From: Rhodospirillales bacterium
Lineage (GTDB): Bacteria > Pseudomonadota > Alphaproteobacteria > Acetobacterales > Acetobacteraceae
DNA: 7,993 bases
Direction of reading: 5' to 3'
Assembly: GCA_025352915.1 (NCBI GenBank)
Contig: JANXSA010000209.1
Location: 1 to 7,993 of the forward strand
A model generated the notes under the pieces. That model was given only the letters and a program-made list of their open reading frames with translations. It was not told where the DNA came from and did not search any database. Every line of letters starts with the position of its first letter. The stretch's first letter is position 1. Of the stretch, positions 5,639 through 7,993 are shown piece by piece. Position numbers and translations under genes: made by a program.

Positions 5639-6727
5639 ATGCGCGCAGCCATCTTTCATGCCGCCAACCAGCCGCTGACCATCGAGGATGTCGAGGTGGC
5701 CAAGCCGAAGGCGCGCGAGGTGCTGGTCCGCACCGCGTTTGCAGGGCTGTGCCATTCGGACCTGCACATGATGGAGGGGCTGTATCCCTATCCCGTGCCG
5801 GCGATCCTGGGGCATGAGAGCGCCGGGGTGGTCGAGGCGGTGGGGTCCGATGTTACCTATGTGAAGCCGGGCGACCATGTGATTTCGTGCCTGTCGGTGT
5901 TTTGCGGCACCTGCGCCAACTGCACCACCGGGCATCCGAACATCTGTGACAACACCGAGGTGAAGCTGCTGCCGGGGGCGGCGCGGCGCTATACCTGGAA
6001 GGGCCAGGTGGTGCATCAGTTCGCCAATCTTTCGTCGTTCGCCGAGCAGATGCTGGTGCATGAGAATGCGCTGGTGAAGGTGGATCGGGATATTCCGCTG
6101 GATATCGGGGCATTGGTCGGTTGTGGCGTGGTGACCGGGGTTGGCGCGGTGTTCAATGCGGCAAAGGTGGAGCCGGGTTCGACGGTGGCGGTGATCGGGT
6201 GCGGTGGCATCGGGTTGTCGGCGGTGAACGGGGCGGCGGTGGCAGGCGCCAGCCGGATCATCGCCATCGACACGGTTTCGTCCAAGCTGGAGGTCGCCTT
6301 GCAGATGGGGGCGACCGATATCATCAACGCGTCGAATATTGACGCCGTGGCGGCGGTGAAGGAGCTCATGGACGGGATCGGGGTGCATTATTCGTTCGAG
6401 GCGATCGGGCACAAGGTGACCGCCGAGCAGAGCTTTGCGATGCTGCGGCCGGGCGGGGTGGCGACGATTATCGGCATGGTGCCGTATGGCACCAAGATCG
6501 AGCTGCATGGGGCGGATTTCCTGCGCGACCGCAAGATCCAAGGCACTTCGATGGGCGGCAACCGGTTCCGGGTGGACATGCCGCGGATGCTGACGCTGTG
6601 GAAGCAGGGGCGGCTGAAGCTCGATCACCTGATTACCGGGCATATTAAGCTGGAACAGATCAACGAGGGCTATGCGATGCTCAAGTCCGGGACGCCGCTG
6701 CGCAATCTCATCAAGTTCGACGCCTAA
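5639..6727 (+). CDS. Zinc-dependent NAD-type alcohol dehydrogenase (medium-chain family)
   Basis: A 362-residue medium-chain alcohol dehydrogenase that should interconvert an alcohol and an aldehyde with NAD. Catalytic zinc ligands are C38 (GLCHSD), H59 with E60 (GHESAG), and C162 (VGCGVVTG). Structural zinc cysteines are C89, C92, C95 and C103 in the CGTCANC...NIC segment. The Rossmann motif is GCGGIG (187-192), and D211 (IIAID) after the second strand favours NAD over NADP. The overall form, with the loop after C103 and the ending TPLRNLIKF, resembles class III-like or NDMA-dependent ADHs; I cannot tell formaldehyde/glutathione activity from a general or aryl-alcohol enzyme. The ATG at 5639 has GGAGAG 8 nt upstream. 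It lies 67 nt after the aminotransferase with no visible terminator, so co-transcription is possible. Its stop overlaps that of the convergent methyltransferase gene. Confidence 0.93.
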   Translation: MRAAIFHAANQPLTIEDVEVAKPKAREVLVRTAFAGLCHSDLHMMEGLYPYPVPAILGHESAGVVEAVGSDVTYVKPGDHVISCLSVFCGTCANCTTGHPNICDNTEVKLLPGAARRYTWKGQVVHQFANLSSFAEQMLVHENALVKVDRDIPLDIGALVGCGVVTGVGAVFNAAKVEPGSTVAVIGCGGIGLSAVNGAAVAGASRIIAIDTVSSKLEVALQMGATDIINASNIDAVAAVKELMDGIGVHYSFEAIGHKVTAEQSFAMLRPGGVATIIGMVPYGTKIELHGADFLRDRKIQGTSMGGNRFRVDMPRMLTLWKQGRLKLDHLITGHIKLEQINEGYAMLKSGTPLRNLIKFDA

Positions 6728-7665
6728 CCCATAGGCAACGCCACGATGTTCTTCGACTGTCCCGGCGCCATGTGCGCCGGGGCGTCGAAGTGGCCGGTGG
6801 CGGGGTCGATGTCGCGGGCCTGGTAGCCGTGGGCTTCCAGCCAGGCCATCAGGCCCGCGACGGTGTCGCCGCTGCCGGCCAGGGCGGCGTCGAAGACTTC
6901 CAGGATCAGCGCCGGGCGCAGCCTTGCCAGGGCCGCTTCGCCGCCGCGCAGGGCGCGCAGTTCGGCGCCTTCGATATCCATTTTGATCAGGTCGCAGCGG
7001 TCGAGGCCGGCCAGTGCCGCGTTCAGGGTGGTCGCTTGTACCTGGACGCGTTCGGCGACCCGGACTTCGGGGTAGGCGAAGGCGGTGCCGATGGTGTTGT
7101 GGCCGGCGTGGCCGGGTTCGGCGAGGCGCAGGGTGACGGTGCCCTCGGTTTCGGCGATGGCGGATTGGTGGGCGGTGAGGTGGGGCAGATTGTTGGCGGC
7201 GAGGTTGGCCTGGAGGCGGGCGAATTCGCGCGGGCTGGGTTCGAAGGCGAGGACGCGGCCGTGTGGGCCGGCGCAGGTGGCGGCGAAGAGGCTGATCATG
7301 CCGCAATGGGCGCCGGCATCGAGGCAGACGCCGCCTTGGGGCAGGAGGGCGCGGATGGCGAGCAGGGTTTCCGGCTCGTAGGTGCCGGAGAGCAGAAGGG
7401 CGCGGCTGAGCTCGTCGCCGGGTTCGAGCCAGATTTTCAGGCCGTCCAGGACGGTGACCAGGACGGGGGCGGTCATGGCGGCGAAGGCGCGCAGGCGTTG
7501 CTGGGCGGCGGCGTCCCGCGCATCCGGCGTGCCGTACCAGCGCGGCCAGGCGGGGTCCGGGGCCAGGGCGCGTTGTGGCACCAGGCGGGCGGGATCGAGG
7601 GCGGCGGGCGGCAGCGCACGGTGCGGGATCGCGGCGAGGAGGCGGCGGATGAGGCGGAGCACCAT
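6724..7665 (-). CDS. FkbM-family SAM-dependent methyltransferase
   Basis: A 313-residue class I methyltransferase of the FkbM type; these O-methylate sugars, glycolipids, polysaccharides or polyketides, and the substrate here is unknown. FkbM features, counted from the 7665 start: GDELSRALLLSGTYEPET (83-100); the SAM-binding motif I VCLDAGAHCGMIS (113-125); the acidic end of strand 2, E142 in LAFEPSP; LIKMDIEGAE (226-235), which is the FkbM hallmark; and LILEVF (253-258). The first 60 or so residues are Pro/Arg/Ala-rich and not family-conserved. The start at 7665 gives a plausible N-terminus (MVLRLIRRLL) with GGAA upstream; an ATG at 7701 would add 12 residues but has no ribosome-binding site. 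It is convergent with the alcohol dehydrogenase, sharing four bases. Its coding strand is C-rich, unlike the minus-strand genes on the left. Confidence 0.9.
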   Translation of the reverse strand: MVLRLIRRLLAAIPHRALPPAALDPARLVPQRALAPDPAWPRWYGTPDARDAAAQQRLRAFAAMTAPVLVTVLDGLKIWLEPGDELSRALLLSGTYEPETLLAIRALLPQGGVCLDAGAHCGMISLFAATCAGPHGRVLAFEPSPREFARLQANLAANNLPHLTAHQSAIAETEGTVTLRLAEPGHAGHNTIGTAFAYPEVRVAERVQVQATTLNAALAGLDRCDLIKMDIEGAELRALRGGEAALARLRPALILEVFDAALAGSGDTVAGLMAWLEAHGYQARDIDPATGHFDAPAHMAPGQSKNIVALPMG

Positions 7666-7701
7666 GGGGCGGGTTCCGGAAAGTGGGGGGCGGGGTCGCA
7701 T

Positions 7702-7993
7702 ATGGCGGGATGATAGGCGGGTGTGGCGGGGCGGGGCAGGGGGATGTTATTGTTTTGATATCGTAATAATAATGACGTGGCTGGGTGACCTCGCGGGGTG
7801 GGTTTTTGGCGGATTGGGGGAGGTTGGGGGGCGCGCGGGCGGAACGGGGGCGCGGGGATGCGGCGTTGGGGCGTGATGGTGCTTCGCGGTGGTTCGGACG
7901 CGGCGCGTCCATAGCGGCGGTGGCCGTGCTTGTGGCATGGCGGGGCGGCGCGGCGGTGCGGCGCGCATGCGAGGGGCGCGGGTGCCGCTTGGG
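7702..7993. promoter_or_regulatory. G-rich intergenic region upstream of the methyltransferase gene
   Basis: I see no supportable gene in the last 292 bp. Open frames exist on both strands, but their products are Pro/Arg- or Gly-rich low-complexity sequences with no family features; a gene could begin just beyond the right edge. The plus strand holds many G runs, including two G-quadruplex-type motifs (7719-7743 and 7816-7857). An AT-rich patch at 7744-7776 contains TTATTGTTTTGATATCG and then TAATAATAATGACG and is the best candidate for a promoter of the methyltransferase gene, without a clear -35/-10 assignment. Confidence 0.4.
7719..7743 (+). other. G-quadruplex-type motif
   Basis: Four G runs (3, 4, 4 and 5 G) are separated by loops of 6, 1 and 2 nt, which satisfies the common G3+N1-7 rule. 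It lies on the template strand 54-78 nt upstream of the methyltransferase start used here (18 nt before the alternative start at 7701). A second motif with five runs and loops of 5, 5, 6 and 3 nt is at 7816-7857. Folding is inferred from pattern only, in a very GC-rich genome. Confidence 0.35.

Noticed and set aside
4279..5652. Minus-strand open frame of 457 codons opposite the aminotransferase
   Set aside because: Arg/Gln/His/Pro-rich with no family features; the plus-strand gene carries all the PLP-enzyme motifs.
6772..7713. Plus-strand Gly/Ala/Asp-rich open frame of 313 codons
   Set aside because: It is the antisense of the FkbM methyltransferase gene and has repetitive GxG composition typical of shadow frames.
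7744..7776. dif-like recombination site in the AT-rich patch, considered because of the skew switch
   Set aside because: It lacks the two-arm XerC/XerD structure and lies more than 2 kb from the skew change.
5291..7912. Very long minus-strand open frame (873 codons)
   Set aside because: Its product is Pro/Arg/His-rich low complexity. It lies opposite the clear alcohol dehydrogenase and out of frame with the FkbM gene, so it is a by-product of high GC content.
7747..7968. Small minus-strand open frame at the right edge
   Set aside because: Pro/Arg/His-rich, runs through the AT-rich patch and the G-run region, and has no recognisable domain.

Overview
The window is GC-rich DNA (strong G/C third positions, GTG start use, compact same-strand gene clusters) that looks like an alphaproteobacterial chromosome. 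The gene content and protein sequences (CtrA-type regulator, alpha-type Flp/Tad locus) suggest a sphingomonad-like organism, but this lineage is inferred from pattern recognition only. Nothing looks like a phage, IS element, CRISPR array, tRNA or rRNA.

Left part (1 to about 3,890, all minus strand, so read right to left): an OmpR/PhoB-type regulator with a CtrA-like DNA-binding domain and a receiver lacking its phosphorylation residues (3153-3884); a secreted SLT-type lytic transglycosylase (2210-3040); an AT-rich regulatory interval; then the head of a Tad/Flp type IVb pilus operon: flp pilin (1718-1882), cpaA prepilin peptidase (1098-1622), cpaB (208-1086) and the N-terminus of the cpaC secretin (1-208, cut by the window edge). 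The genes fit one job: make the pilin, process it, open a path through the peptidoglycan, and build the periplasmic/outer-membrane channel. A perfect 24-nt palindrome between flp and cpaA could let the pilin be made in excess over the assembly proteins. The regulator's position suggests it controls the cluster.

Middle (3885-4401): a roughly 520-bp divergent intergenic region with repeated GGATGA-type motifs and a GGGTACT direct repeat, but no convincing gene.

Right part: a PLP-dependent class I/II aminotransferase (4402-5571) and a zinc-dependent, NAD-type medium-chain alcohol dehydrogenase (5639-6727) on the plus strand, 67 nt apart and possibly co-transcribed. They face an FkbM-family SAM methyltransferase on the minus strand (6724-7665), with the two stop codons interlocked in four bases. 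The last 290 bp are very G-rich on the plus strand, carry two G-quadruplex-type motifs and an AT-rich patch, and hold no gene I can support.

The most interesting item is the CtrA-like pseudo-receiver regulator next to the Tad locus, together with 11-bp-period direct repeats upstream of both flp and the regulator itself. A strand-composition switch (plus strand C-rich on the left, G-rich on the right) falls inside the aminotransferase gene and is not explained by coding direction.
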